From positions 1-64,000 of the forward strand of contig JAHDKT010000067.1 of NCBI GenBank assembly GCA_018436725.1: a stretch of 64,000 nt of DNA. The letters run 5' to 3'. Positions 7,179 through 15,708 of the stretch are shown piece by piece. Origin of the DNA: Synergistaceae bacterium. GTDB lineage: Bacteria > Synergistota > Synergistia > Synergistales > Aminobacteriaceae. The translations under genes were made by a program, and so were the position numbers. Position 1 is the stretch's first letter, and each line of letters begins with the position of its first letter. A model generated the notes under the pieces. It was not told where the DNA came from. It worked only from the letters and a program-made list of their open reading frames with translations, and ran no database searches.

Positions 7179-8144
7179 GTGAACCCTTTACCACAGTTGA
7201 ATGTACTCAAGTGCGTCCTTTCCATACGAAGGACGAAAACCGACAAGATCAATATCTTTTTTTACGAGATACTCTCCCCGGCAGGGCTTTTTTCTTCCAG
7301 AATGGCCTTTGCGCCGGAAGATGACGAAAAGAGCCGAAAGGTGAGCGTGGAAGCCGAAGTAGAAGCGTTTCTTTCGTGCACGGAGGATCTTTTTCAACAA
7401 CATGCAGGCTTCGTAAAACTCCTGCCCGCGACGGCCATCTCCACTCTCGAAAATCTTCTGTGCGAGGTGCTTACTCCGGATGCCGTCAGGCAGGCTCTGG
7501 AAAGTCCTCGCGGTACCTTGAAGACTCTGGAGGAAGACCTTCGGGAGGAGGTATCTTCCCGATTGGGGTACCGGGCAACGGCATACCTCAAGGTGGAACG
7601 CAGAGGAGAGGAACAGCTCGCCCCGTTTATTCGAAGAGACCTCGCCACGAACGAAGGCGGCGTAAGCGCACCAGCGGAAGCGCTTTCTTTTCTGGTTCCC
7701 TGCGCTCCGTCCATAGACCCGGTCAGAGGGACTCCCGTCGCTTCTTTGCAGAAAGGCGACATGGTCCTCTTACGCCTCCCGGAGGACGAGCATTCACCCA
7801 TTCGCGAGAAAATGCAACGAGCGGACCCCGGTTTCGACGGAGTGGTCAAGGGAGACGTCATCTCGGTCCATAAAGACAGGCACGGCAATTACACTCTTCT
7901 CGTGCATCTCTCCGACGAATTCAACGGAGTCGTGACTCTGGAAGGGAACAGTCGTATCCGTACCGTGGATGCCGTACCGGAACAGTTGGCGCTTCCCGGA
8001 GCAACATCGAGGAAATCCGGCGAGAACGGAGCCTCGGTTGCTCTTCCACCGCCCGGCTCCATGTCCGCCGGGCTTTATTTGTTGGCGTTCGGCGCGATGG
8101 CGGCGCTGTTCGCGATGCTTTATTTTATCCGCCACATACGCTGA
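7179..8144 (+). CDS. unrecognised protein with a single C-terminal membrane anchor
   Basis: I do not recognise this 321-residue protein. It has no signal peptide. A mixed alpha/beta N-terminal half (LKCVLSIRRTKTDKINIFFYEI) leads into an acidic helical part with QLAPFIRRDLATNEGG. A beta-rich section follows (KGDMVLLRLPED, VVKGDVISVHKDRHGNYTLLV), then a Ser/Gly/Pro-rich linker. It ends in one hydrophobic helix (LYLLAFGAMAALFAMLYF) and a basic tail, as in tail-anchored proteins. The GTG at 7179 follows AAAGGGAG; earlier in-frame codons would overlap the thi terminator and a TATAAT at 7136-7141. Its last 20 bases overlap the convergent thiE 3' end. Confidence 0.7.
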   Translation: MNPLPQLNVLKCVLSIRRTKTDKINIFFYEILSPAGLFSSRMAFAPEDDEKSRKVSVEAEVEAFLSCTEDLFQQHAGFVKLLPATAISTLENLLCEVLTPDAVRQALESPRGTLKTLEEDLREEVSSRLGYRATAYLKVERRGEEQLAPFIRRDLATNEGGVSAPAEALSFLVPCAPSIDPVRGTPVASLQKGDMVLLRLPEDEHSPIREKMQRADPGFDGVVKGDVISVHKDRHGNYTLLVHLSDEFNGVVTLEGNSRIRTVDAVPEQLALPGATSRKSGENGASVALPPPGSMSAGLYLLAFGAMAALFAMLYFIRHIR

Positions 8145-8775
8145 GAACCGATCGTGCAAGCAGCGCCGCAGCGGCAGTAATATCTTTTTCCCCGACAACC
8201 GCCGCCACGACCGCAACGCCGTCCACTCCCGAAGAAAGCACCTCCGGGGCGTTCCCGGCAGTAATACCTCCGATTGCAACCGAAGGGAGCGAAACGACGG
8301 AAAGCACCGAGCGAATTCCGTCGACGCCCAGGACGGAAGCCCCCTTCTTCGTACCCGAGGGAAACGCCGCCCCGATGCCGATATACTCGGCGCCTTCCGC
8401 CGCAGCTCGAACCCCCTCTTCCGGGGAATGCGCCGTGGCGCCTATGATAAAACCCTCCGGGACAAGCTGTTTCACGATATGCACGGGAAGATCCTCGGCT
8501 CCAAGGTGAACCCCGTCCGCACCCGCTGCGAGGGCGACGTCGAACCGGTCGTTCACTATCAGGGGAACTCCGCGGGATCGGCATATCGCAGTCATCTTCT
8601 TTGCAGTAATATACAGTTCGCTTCCTGTCATCTTCTTGTCCCGGAGCTGAATCATCGTGGCTCCGCCCTCTATCGCCATCTCCGCCTGCTCTTCGAGAGA
8701 ACGCGGAATCCCCGACTCGCGGTCGGGAATGACGTAGACCTTCAGCGCTTTCTTTAACCATTCCGTTCTGTTCAT
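8125..8775 (-). CDS. thiE: thiamine-phosphate synthase
   Basis: ThiE joins HMP pyrophosphate to thiazole phosphate, giving thiamin monophosphate. The 216-residue TIM-barrel protein shows MIQLRDKK, VPLIVNDRFDVALAAGADGVHLG, EDLP, IGATAHSPEE (the pyrophosphate-binding HS region), GIGAAFPSGTKKGA and the AIGGI phosphate loop. The start at 8775 overlaps the thiM stop by 4 bases (ATGA) behind a GGAGGAGG site. It is the last gene of thiD-thiM-thiE under the TPP riboswitch at 10476-10565. Its 3' end overlaps the convergent unknown gene by 20 bases. Confidence 0.95.
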   Translation of the reverse strand: MNRTEWLKKALKVYVIPDRESGIPRSLEEQAEMAIEGGATMIQLRDKKMTGSELYITAKKMTAICRSRGVPLIVNDRFDVALAAGADGVHLGAEDLPVHIVKQLVPEGFIIGATAHSPEEGVRAAAEGAEYIGIGAAFPSGTKKGASVLGVDGIRSVLSVVSLPSVAIGGITAGNAPEVLSSGVDGVAVVAAVVGEKDITAAAALLARSVLSVCGG

Positions 8776-9599
8776 TCCGTTGCCTCCTCCACCCTCCACT
8801 TCTCGTGGAGCATATCCTCCGGCTGCGTTTGGTATATCGCGTCCAGAAGATTCGCTTGAAAAGTACCCGGACCGTTCGAGAGCTTCTCCGCCCGCTCCGC
8901 AGAACGCCGGAGAAGCACCGACGCGCAGAGAACTCCGGAAGCCGCGTTACCGACTGCCGCGCCCAGGGTGAGCATCAGCGCCCCCAGCACGCAGCCTCCA
9001 CCCGTGAGGCGCCCGAGCCACGGGCTCCCTCCCCGTACGGAGAACACGGCGCCGCCTCCGCTCACCAAGTCACGAGCACCCGTGGCGCAGATAAGCGATC
9101 CCGTTCGAACCGCAAGCGACCGAACGGTCCGAACGATGTATGGATGCTCCTCCTCCGAATCCACACCCTTCATCCGAGCTTCTTCACCGGCGAGAAGAAC
9201 AAGTTCTCCGCAGTTCCCCTTGATCGTCGAGAAGCGTACGTCCTGAAGGAGTCCGTCGACAAGCGTCTTTCGAAAAGGCGACGCGCCGTACCCTACTGGG
9301 TCGAGCAGTGTCGGTATCCGGCGTTTTTCTGCGACGCCGAGCGCTTTCCGGATGAGCCGTTCGCGGTCCTCCGAAGGAGCGCCGGTGTTCACAAGGATCC
9401 CCTCTGCGCTTTCCGCCAGGACATCCGCCTCATGGAGGCACTGCGACATGACGGGAGAACCTCCGACAGCAAGAATCGCGTTCGCTTGGAAGGAAGCCGC
9501 GATAAAATTGGTTATCGCATAAATCAGAGGACGGCGCTCCCTCGTGGCGCTGAGCGCCTCGGCCCACTCTCCCGGAACCGCGTTCAATATTCCAACCAT
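8772..9599 (-). CDS. thiM: hydroxyethylthiazole kinase
   Basis: ThiM phosphorylates the thiazole alcohol (a salvage reaction) with ATP. The 275-residue ribokinase-fold protein has PLIYAITNFIAASFQANAIL and AVGGSPVMSQ at the N-terminus (PLVH.ITN...N..LA.G.SP.M in the family). It also has LLDPVGYGASPFR, TIKGNCGEL and, at the end, LTGGGCVLGALM, where the catalytic position expected to be the second Cys/Gly of TGTGC reads TGGGC. The start at 9599 overlaps thiD by 16 bases; upstream in-frame codons lie inside thiD. It uses imported thiazole, consistent with the ThiW system nearby. Confidence 0.94.
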   Translation of the reverse strand: MVGILNAVPGEWAEALSATRERRPLIYAITNFIAASFQANAILAVGGSPVMSQCLHEADVLAESAEGILVNTGAPSEDRERLIRKALGVAEKRRIPTLLDPVGYGASPFRKTLVDGLLQDVRFSTIKGNCGELVLLAGEEARMKGVDSEEEHPYIVRTVRSLAVRTGSLICATGARDLVSGGGAVFSVRGGSPWLGRLTGGGCVLGALMLTLGAAVGNAASGVLCASVLLRRSAERAEKLSNGPGTFQANLLDAIYQTQPEDMLHEKWRVEEATE

Positions 9600-10396
9600 G
9601 GCGGTGTGACTGCATGGCCGAGAGCCCCCCACCCCTTTCCGGGGCGGAAACTTGCTTCCAGTCCCATGCGAAGATACGCTCTCCCTCGCCGAACGGCTTC
9701 GAGAAGGGGCGTTCCTGCGGCCAGCTCGGCGGTGATCGCCGCACTCAAGGTACACCCGGTGCCGTGGGTATTGTCGGTGAAAATTCTCGGGTCTTCAAAG
9801 ACGGAGATCTCACCGCCGCAGAAGAGAACGTCCGTGACGGAACGCTCCCGCAGAAGATGTCCCCCCTTTACGAGGACCGCCTTCGGGCCGAGCGCCGAGA
9901 TTGCCATGGCCGCGCGTTCCATCTCCCCGGTCGAACCGATGGAAAAACCAGCCAGACGTTCTGCCTCCGGAATATTCGGGGTGACGAGGAGCGCATGGGG
10001 AAGCAGCTCTTTTCGGAGAGCTTCCACCGCGTGATCGTCGATGAGAGAAGCGCCGCTTTGGGCTACCATAACCGGATCGACGACAAGATTCGAAACGGAC
10101 CATCTGCGGACTCCCTCCACTACGGTGCGGATAATCCCCGGCGCGCTCAGCATGCCGGTTTTCGCGGCGTCGACCGGAAAATCCGACCAGAGCGCGTCCA
10201 TCTGGGCTCGGACCATTTCCTCCGGGACGTTCCAAACATCGGTGACCGCAGTGCTGTTCTGGGCCGTTAGAGCGGTAATCACCGTCATGCCGAATACTTT
10301 CAAAGCAGCGCACGTCTTCAGATCCGCCTGAATGCCCGCTCCTCCTCCGGAATCGCTTCCCGCTATCGTCGCCGCAATTCCACGATACAGCGTCAT
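9584..10396 (-). CDS. thiD: hydroxymethylpyrimidine/phosphomethylpyrimidine kinase
   Basis: ThiD phosphorylates HMP twice to HMP-PP, the pyrimidine substrate of ThiE. The 270-residue protein has the family opening ATIAGSDSGGGAGIQADLKT, then GMTVITALTAQNSTAV, LVVDPVMVAQSGA, LLVTPNIPEAERL and the active-site loop DNTHGTGCTLSAAI. The start at 10396 follows GGTGGAGG by 6 bases. It is the first gene after the TPP riboswitch and its terminator (10421-10449) and is translationally linked to thiM. It is not fused to ThiE, unlike in some bacteria. Confidence 0.95.
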   Translation of the reverse strand: MTLYRGIAATIAGSDSGGGAGIQADLKTCAALKVFGMTVITALTAQNSTAVTDVWNVPEEMVRAQMDALWSDFPVDAAKTGMLSAPGIIRTVVEGVRRWSVSNLVVDPVMVAQSGASLIDDHAVEALRKELLPHALLVTPNIPEAERLAGFSIGSTGEMERAAMAISALGPKAVLVKGGHLLRERSVTDVLFCGGEISVFEDPRIFTDNTHGTGCTLSAAITAELAAGTPLLEAVRRGRAYLRMGLEASFRPGKGWGALGHAVTPPWLEY

Positions 10397-10420
10397 TTTG
10401 CCTCCACCTTTCTTCAAAAT

Positions 10421-10449
10421 AAAAAAGGTCCGTTCGCAATGAACGGACC
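10421..10449 (-). terminator. terminator of the thiDME TPP riboswitch
   Basis: A 9-bp stem (GGTCCGTTC / GAACGGACC, 5-base loop) is followed on the reading strand by TTTTTT, 25 bases before the thiD start. A possible competing hairpin (GGCTC...GAGCC, 10455-10475) sits between aptamer and terminator. Confidence 0.88.
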
Positions 10450-10475
10450 TTCTCCAGGCTCCTCAAAAAATTGAG

Positions 10476-10565
10476 CCGCTCCCTACGCCGGCATTACCCG
10501 GATCAGGTAGAGGGTCGAAGGCGTCCGCCTTCCTCTCAGCCCGTTCGGGCTCCCCCGTCGATATC
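10476..10565 (-). promoter_or_regulatory. TPP riboswitch (THI element)
   Basis: Read on the complement, the sequence has GGGCTGAGAGG, then ACCTGATCCGGGTAATGCCGG and GTAGGGAGC, which are the conserved TPP aptamer parts. It precedes a terminator and thiD. Only about 22 bases separate it from the pssA stop and I see no convincing promoter there. It may therefore be transcribed as part of the gyrA-psd-pssA message or from a promoter inside pssA. Confidence 0.94.
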
Positions 10566-10587
10566 GATTGTCGGTGAACCGTGCTCC

Positions 10588-11328
10588 TCAGATCGTTCCT
10601 TCGACATGCTCCTCCTCGGCTCCCGGAATGGAAAGCCACCTCTCCCAGTCGAAACGAAGAATGCCGCTGACGATATACAGCGAGATCCCCGCAAGCGGGG
10701 CGGCGCTCTCCAGAAGGAACGCGGCGCCGAGCGCCGCGCACCCGACCAGGAGAAGACGATTCCTCCTGGCGCGCCCCTTGCGAAGCTTCTTCATGCTGCT
10801 GTATGGGACGCTGGATACCATCAGGGTGCCTGTAGCGAACGCAAGCAGCGCCGCAAGCCATGGAGAAAGATGCGCCCCCGCGAGGACGAACGAGGCCAGG
10901 AAAAGACCGCCCGCCGGAATAGGCAGACCTTGGAAAGGACCGGGCACGTGCGTCACGTTGAACCTGGCGAGGCGTAGCGCTCCGCAGAGAGAAAAGAAGG
11001 AGACGGCAAGAGCGCCCGCAACGCCGAGAGGTTCCGCATAAACCGAATAGAAAAGCACTGTCGGGGCGACGCCGAAGCTCACCACGTCCGCCAGACTGTC
11101 GAACTCGAGACCGAAGTGCGTCCCGCCGCCAAGGCGTCTGGCAACCTTTCCGTCCAGGAAGTCGAAAAAGACCGCCATGAAGACGAGCCACGCCGCAGGG
11201 ATCACTCTGCCGTGGAGGACGAGAATGAGCGACATCGTCCCGCAGAGCAGATTGCCGCTCGTGACCATATTGGGCGCTATCTCCCTGAAAGAGAGGTGAC
11301 GGCGCTGTTTTCTGATTTTACTCGTCAC
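10588..11328 (-). CDS. pssA: CDP-diacylglycerol-serine O-phosphatidyltransferase
   Basis: PssA makes phosphatidylserine from CDP-diacylglycerol and serine in the cytoplasmic membrane. The 246-residue protein has the CDP-alcohol phosphotransferase signature D-G-x2-A-R-x8-G-x3-D-x3-D in DFLDGKVARR and GLEFDSLADVVSFG. APNMVTSGNLLCG sits before it and several membrane helices follow. The start is taken as GTG at 11328, behind GGGAGG and overlapping the psd 3' end by 11 bases. It forms an overlapping unit with psd, the next enzyme of the pathway, so together they make phosphatidylethanolamine. Confidence 0.93.
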   Translation of the reverse strand: MTSKIRKQRRHLSFREIAPNMVTSGNLLCGTMSLILVLHGRVIPAAWLVFMAVFFDFLDGKVARRLGGGTHFGLEFDSLADVVSFGVAPTVLFYSVYAEPLGVAGALAVSFFSLCGALRLARFNVTHVPGPFQGLPIPAGGLFLASFVLAGAHLSPWLAALLAFATGTLMVSSVPYSSMKKLRKGRARRNRLLLVGCAALGAAFLLESAAPLAGISLYIVSGILRFDWERWLSIPGAEEEHVEGTI

Positions 11329-11938
11329 AGGGCGCACCTCCCAGAACCGTTCGTCCAGCGAAGACTTGCTGCCCCTTCGCAACCGAAAGGCGTGCCGCCG
11401 CGGGCAGATAGACGTCGACTTTCGACCCCATCTTGATCATTCCGTACCGCTGTCCTCTCTCGAGACGGTCGCCCTTCCGAAGGCGGCAGACGATCCGGCG
11501 CGCAAGGAATCCGGCGATCTGCACAAGGAGAACGGGGCCGTACTCCGTCGATATGCCGACGAGCATTCTCTCGTTGACTTCGGACGCCTTGGGGGCGAAC
11601 GCCATCCACTTCTTCCCCGGGACGTACTCCAGGCGCTCCACTGTGCCTGCACACGGGAAACGGTTGACGTGCACGCTCAACGGGTTCATGAAGATGCCGA
11701 TCTTCCAGGCCTTCCCGGTAAATGGAAGCTCGGCGTGTTCGATCTCCACGATTCTTCCGTCGGCGGGGGAAAGAAAACCCTCGCCCTCGGGAATCCGCTC
11801 CGGATCGCGGAAAAACCAGATCACGAGCCCCAGTACAGGCGCAAGAAAACCGGCTACAGGCGGGGCGAAAAAAAGACTTCCGATAAGCATGAACCCCGTA
11901 AACGCGATAAGGGGGTATCCATCTCGGGCCAACTTCAT
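11318..11938 (-). CDS. psd: phosphatidylserine decarboxylase, short soluble-type proenzyme
   Basis: Psd decarboxylates phosphatidylserine to phosphatidylethanolamine with a pyruvoyl cofactor made by self-cleavage. The 206-residue length fits the short class. Two hydrophobic stretches open the protein, followed by [35 protein letters not shown] and [14 protein letters not shown]. The self-cleavage site is GS in MGSKVD (the LGST equivalent), about 35 residues from the end. The start overlaps the gyrA stop by 4 bases and pssA follows with an 11-base overlap, so all three should be co-translated. Confidence 0.93.
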   Translation of the reverse strand: MKLARDGYPLIAFTGFMLIGSLFFAPPVAGFLAPVLGLVIWFFRDPERIPEGEGFLSPADGRIVEIEHAELPFTGKAWKIGIFMNPLSVHVNRFPCAGTVERLEYVPGKKWMAFAPKASEVNERMLVGISTEYGPVLLVQIAGFLARRIVCRLRKGDRLERGQRYGMIKMGSKVDVYLPAAARLSVAKGQQVFAGRTVLGGAPCDE

Positions 11939-14412
11939 TCGATCTCCTCCACGCGCGTCATCTCCGCAGCGACGCAGACCTCGCCGCAGACGACGCTGAC
12001 ATCGGCCACGCCGTCTCCTTCGTCGAGACGGACCGTGATGGTCCCCATGGCCGTTCTGCTCAACAGAGGAATCTCCGATACCGCCACCCGGATAATCCTT
12101 CCGCGCGCGGTGATCGCCATGATTTCGTCCTCATCGGCGACGGACCAGCTTCCAACAAGCATACCGGTCTTTCTGCCGAGATTCATCGCCTTGACGCCGG
12201 AGCCTCCCCTGTGGTGCAGGGTGAACTCTTCGAAGCTCGTCCGCTTGGCAACTCCTTTTTCGCTGATGACGAGGGCATATCGCTCCTTGTTCACCACTTC
12301 GCAGCTTATCACCGTGTCGTCCTTGGCCAGCCGGATTCCCTTGACGCCCCGCGCCGCTCTTCCCATCGCCCGGAATTCCTCCTCGGGGACGCGAAGCGCC
12401 TGTCCAGCAGCCGTCATGAAGAGCAGTTCGTCCTTGCCGGAAGTCAGGCGCACCTGTGCGATTTCATCGCCCTCGTCAAGGGTGAGCACCCGCTTCCCGC
12501 CTCTGTTGAGGCGCGTGATCTCCGCAAGCTGCAGCCGTTTGGCGATTCCGTTTTTCGTCGCGAAGAAGAGATAGTTCTTTCCCTCCAAGCTTCGCCCGTA
12601 CATGGAGACGACGGTTTCCCCGTCCTCCAGGGGCACGAGCTTGCCGACGAGCTTGCCCTTTCCTGAGCGGGACTCGGGGATCATGTGCCCCCGAACGGCG
12701 AGCGCCCGCCCGGAGGAAGTGAAGAGGTAGACATCCTTGTGCGTATTGGTGACTGCGAAGACCGCGATCTCGTCCTCGTCCTGGAGAGCGGCGCCTTTCC
12801 GTCCCTTGCCGCCCCTCGCCTGGGGAACGTACTCGTCGAGGCTCTTTCGCCGGAGATAGCCGTCTTTGGAGAGGATGACGACGATGTCCTCCTCGGGAAT
12901 AAGGTCCTCCACGGAGACCTCCTCGTAGCTGTCGATGATCTCGGTTCTTCGCGGGCTGCCGAATTTTTTCTTCAGGAAGTGCAGCTCGTCTTTGATCACG
13001 CCGTCAAGTATTTTCGCGTTGCCGAGAATGCTCCGGTAGCGTTCGATGTCGGCGAGCAGGGCGGCGAGTTCGGCGTCGAGTTTTTCGCGTTCGAGCCCGG
13101 TAAGCCGCTGCAGGCGCATCTCGAGAATCGCCTGGGCCTGAAGTTCGGAGAATCCAAGTGTTCCGACGAGCCCCTCTCTCGCCTCCTGCGTCGTCTGCGC
13201 CGCCCTGATGGTCGCGATGACCCGGTCGATCATGTCGAGCGCCTTGACGAGACCTTCCACGATATGAGCGCGTGCGAGCGCCTTGTCGAGACGGAACTGA
13301 GTCCGTCTGCGGACGACGTCACGCCGGTGTTCGAGGAAGAGGGAGAGCATGTCCGTAACGGGAAGCTCTTTCGGACTGTTGTCCACAAGTGCGAGGTTGA
13401 TGACTCCGAACGTCGACTGGAGCTGCGTGCGGCGATAGAGCTGACGCAGAACGAGTTCCGCGTCAGCGTCGCGCTGGAGTTCGAGGACGATGCGGAGGCC
13501 GTCCCTGTCCGATTCGTCGCGGATGTCCGAAATACCGTCGATGTGCTTCTCCTGTACGCAGGAAGCGATCGTCTCGATCAACAGCGTCTTGTTGACCATG
13601 AAGGGAATTTCGGTAATGACGACCGCGGTCTTGCCCTTTTTCCCCTCCTCAACATGCGTTTTGCCCCGGAGAATGATCTTTCCGCGACCCGTGCGGTACG
13701 CGTCGATTATGCCGTTGCGTCCGAGAATCACTCCCCCCGTCGGGAAATCCGGGCCGGGAAGCCGCGCGTAGATCTCGCCGAACTCCATGTTGCCGTCGGC
13801 GTCGATCAAATATTCGAGAGCGTCCACCACTTCGCTCATGTTGTGGGGAGGGATGTTCGTCGCCATGCCCACCGCGATTCCGGAACTCCCGTTCACCAGC
13901 AGATTCGGAATCATGGAGGGGAGCGTGAGCGGTTCCTTGAGGGATTCGTCGAAGTTCGGTCCCCACTCCACAGTATCCTCGTCGATATCCGACAGCATCA
14001 GTTCTCCGGTCTCGAAGAGCTTGGCCTCGGTGTACCGCATGGCCGCCGCGGGATCGCCGTCGATGGAGCCGAAGTTCCCCTGCCCGTCCACCAGCGGGTA
14101 GCGCATGCTGAAGTCCTGCGCCATGCGAACCATGGTCTCGTAGATCGCAGCATCGCCGTGAGGGTGGTATTTGCCCATCGTCTCGCCCACGACGCGGGCG
14201 GATTTTTTGTAGGAGGATCCTGGACGGAGCCCGAGTTCCATCATCGCGTACAGGATACGCCGCTGTACCGGCTTCAGACCGTCCCGCACATCGGGGAGCG
14301 CGCGCCCCACGATGACGCTCATCGCGTAGTCGAGATAGCTGTGTTTGATTTCCTCCACCAGAGGAAGAGGGAGCACCTTGCCGTGGTGCAGTTCATTTTT
14401 CTGTTCGTCCAT
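11935..14412 (-). CDS. gyrA: DNA gyrase subunit A
   Basis: GyrA is the DNA-breaking subunit of gyrase. The 825-residue protein has the [20 protein letters not shown] opening, [11 protein letters not shown], the active-site Tyr in [10 protein letters not shown] and the C-terminal beta-pinwheel. The GyrA box reads QARGGKG, which marks it as gyrase rather than topoisomerase IV. In the quinolone-determining helix the sequence is [10 protein letters not shown], with Ala and Glu at the places of E. coli Ser83 and Asp87. The start at 14412 (MDEQ) is preceded by a GGTTGAAGGATCGT region. It heads the gyrA-psd-pssA overlapping operon; gyrB is not nearby. Confidence 0.97.
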   Translation of the reverse strand: MDEQKNELHHGKVLPLPLVEEIKHSYLDYAMSVIVGRALPDVRDGLKPVQRRILYAMMELGLRPGSSYKKSARVVGETMGKYHPHGDAAIYETMVRMAQDFSMRYPLVDGQGNFGSIDGDPAAAMRYTEAKLFETGELMLSDIDEDTVEWGPNFDESLKEPLTLPSMIPNLLVNGSSGIAVGMATNIPPHNMSEVVDALEYLIDADGNMEFGEIYARLPGPDFPTGGVILGRNGIIDAYRTGRGKIILRGKTHVEEGKKGKTAVVITEIPFMVNKTLLIETIASCVQEKHIDGISDIRDESDRDGLRIVLELQRDADAELVLRQLYRRTQLQSTFGVINLALVDNSPKELPVTDMLSLFLEHRRDVVRRRTQFRLDKALARAHIVEGLVKALDMIDRVIATIRAAQTTQEAREGLVGTLGFSELQAQAILEMRLQRLTGLEREKLDAELAALLADIERYRSILGNAKILDGVIKDELHFLKKKFGSPRRTEIIDSYEEVSVEDLIPEEDIVVILSKDGYLRRKSLDEYVPQARGGKGRKGAALQDEDEIAVFAVTNTHKDVYLFTSSGRALAVRGHMIPESRSGKGKLVGKLVPLEDGETVVSMYGRSLEGKNYLFFATKNGIAKRLQLAEITRLNRGGKRVLTLDEGDEIAQVRLTSGKDELLFMTAAGQALRVPEEEFRAMGRAARGVKGIRLAKDDTVISCEVVNKERYALVISEKGVAKRTSFEEFTLHHRGGSGVKAMNLGRKTGMLVGSWSVADEDEIMAITARGRIIRVAVSEIPLLSRTAMGTITVRLDEGDGVADVSVVCGEVCVAAEMTRVEEIE

Positions 14413-14549
14413 ACGATCCTTCAACCTCCAAAGCCGATTCACCGGGAAAAAAGACGGCGACATACACAACACAACGTGTATATTGTATCACGTCCGGAGG
14501 CGCTGCGAGCTGTTCCGACGCGCATGAACGCTCCCTCTTCCGGCGTTTT

Positions 14550-15077
14550 TTACCAGCGGTTCCTGTGTACGAGATCTTCCCTTATCCCCTCGTGGGGGGC
14601 TTTCTCCTCCGCCCCGAACCCGACGGCGGCGATACCTATGACCTGTACCGATTCCGGGACGCCGAGGAGAGGGCGAACCAGCTCGTTCCGCGGGTGGCGG
14701 TCCATAACCTTAAGCCAGACGCCGTCGAGGCCAAGCCCTCTTACCGCCACAAGTATATTCTCAAGGGCGGCTGCGCAGTCCTCCACCCATGCCCGGTCTC
14801 CCTCCGGGTAACCCGCCGTCTCGGCGCAGACGGCTATGGCCAGCGGCGCCTGAAAGAGCATTTTTCCGGAGTCGTGCGCTTCGGCCAGAGCGTCGAGGAC
14901 GGCCCGCTCCTCCACAACAACGAAGCGGCACGGACGCCGGTTATGCGCCGAGGGCGCCGCGAAGGCGCACTCCAGAAGCAGGTCCCGCACTTCGGGCGGG
15001 ACGGGATCGGACCGGAATTTCCGGATGCTCCTTCGAGAGAGGATCGCTCCGATCACGGGGTTTTCTTTCATTGGCAC
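14550..15077 (-). CDS. nitroreductase family flavoprotein
   Basis: The 175-residue protein belongs to the small FMN-binding nitroreductases. It has AILSRRSIRKFRSDPVP at the N-terminus (FMN phosphate-binding Arg residues), CAFAAPSAHNRRPCRFVVV, DCAAALENILVAVRGLGLDGVW and GVPESVQVIGIAAVGF. It would reduce a nitro- or quinone-like compound with NAD(P)H; the real substrate is unknown. I set the start at GTG 15077, because GCAGGAGG lies 8 bases before it; the ATG at 15071 is 14 bases away. It is divergent from the DJ-1-like gene and may share a promoter region with it. Confidence 0.88.
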   Translation of the reverse strand: MPMKENPVIGAILSRRSIRKFRSDPVPPEVRDLLLECAFAAPSAHNRRPCRFVVVEERAVLDALAEAHDSGKMLFQAPLAIAVCAETAGYPEGDRAWVEDCAAALENILVAVRGLGLDGVWLKVMDRHPRNELVRPLLGVPESVQVIGIAAVGFGAEEKAPHEGIREDLVHRNRW

Positions 15078-15189
15078 GTCTATCGCCTCCTGCAAAGTAT
15101 GTTTTTCGTATGATACACTATATACGCTTCCGGGTTCCGATACGTTCGCGGAAGAGGTACGCATCCATCGAATGAAGGAGGGACAGTGC

Positions 15190-15708
15190 ATGTCCAAAAA
15201 GGTAGCCGTTCTTGTCGAGGAGACCATCCACGACCTGGAATTCTGGTACCCCTACTACCGTCTTGCCGAGGAAGGGTACCCTCTCGTCATCGTCGGCCCC
15301 GAATCCGGGAAGAGCTATACCGGGAAGATGGGCGGCGTGATCCGTGCGGAAAGCGCCCCCTCGGAGATCTCCGCGAAAGACTTCGCGGGCGTGGTCGTCC
15401 CCGGAGGTTGGGGCCCGGACAAACTCAGGACGCACAAGGGGATCGTCGATTTCGTCCGGGAAGTCCACGGCAACGGAGGCGTCGTCGCGGCGATATGTCA
15501 CGGAGGAAGCGTTCTTGTTTCTGCGCGTATCCTCGAAGGCGTCCGCGCAACGTCGTACAAGAGCATCAAGGACGACATGATCCTCGCCGGAGCGGAATGG
15601 GTCGACGAGGTTGTCGTGGTCTCCAAGAACATCGTCACGAGCCGCACGCCTTCGGACTTGGCCGAGTTCGGCAAGGCCCTCGTGGAGACGCTCGGGAAGA
15701 TCAAGTAG
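15190..15708 (+). CDS. DJ-1/PfpI family protein
   Basis: The 172-residue protein has the PfpI-type glutamine-amidotransferase-like fold. KVAVLVEETIHDLEFWYPYY opens it. GVVVPGGWGPDKLR and the nucleophile elbow VAAICHGGSVLVSA (catalytic Cys followed by His) are classic, and ATSYKSIKDDMILAGAEWVD matches the C-terminal part. Members act as peptidases, glyoxalases or deglycases; which one applies cannot be told. Start at 15190 is preceded by GAAGGAGGG. The transcript likely ends at the hairpin at 15733, inside the opposing tetR-like gene. Confidence 0.9.
   Translation: MSKKVAVLVEETIHDLEFWYPYYRLAEEGYPLVIVGPESGKSYTGKMGGVIRAESAPSEISAKDFAGVVVPGGWGPDKLRTHKGIVDFVREVHGNGGVVAAICHGGSVLVSARILEGVRATSYKSIKDDMILAGAEWVDEVVVVSKNIVTSRTPSDLAEFGKALVETLGKIK

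Noticed and set aside
12685-14811. Long open frame (about 700 codons) on the + strand opposite gyrA
   Set aside because: It is fully antisense to a clearly conserved gyrA, has no recognisable domain, and arises from GC-rich third positions.
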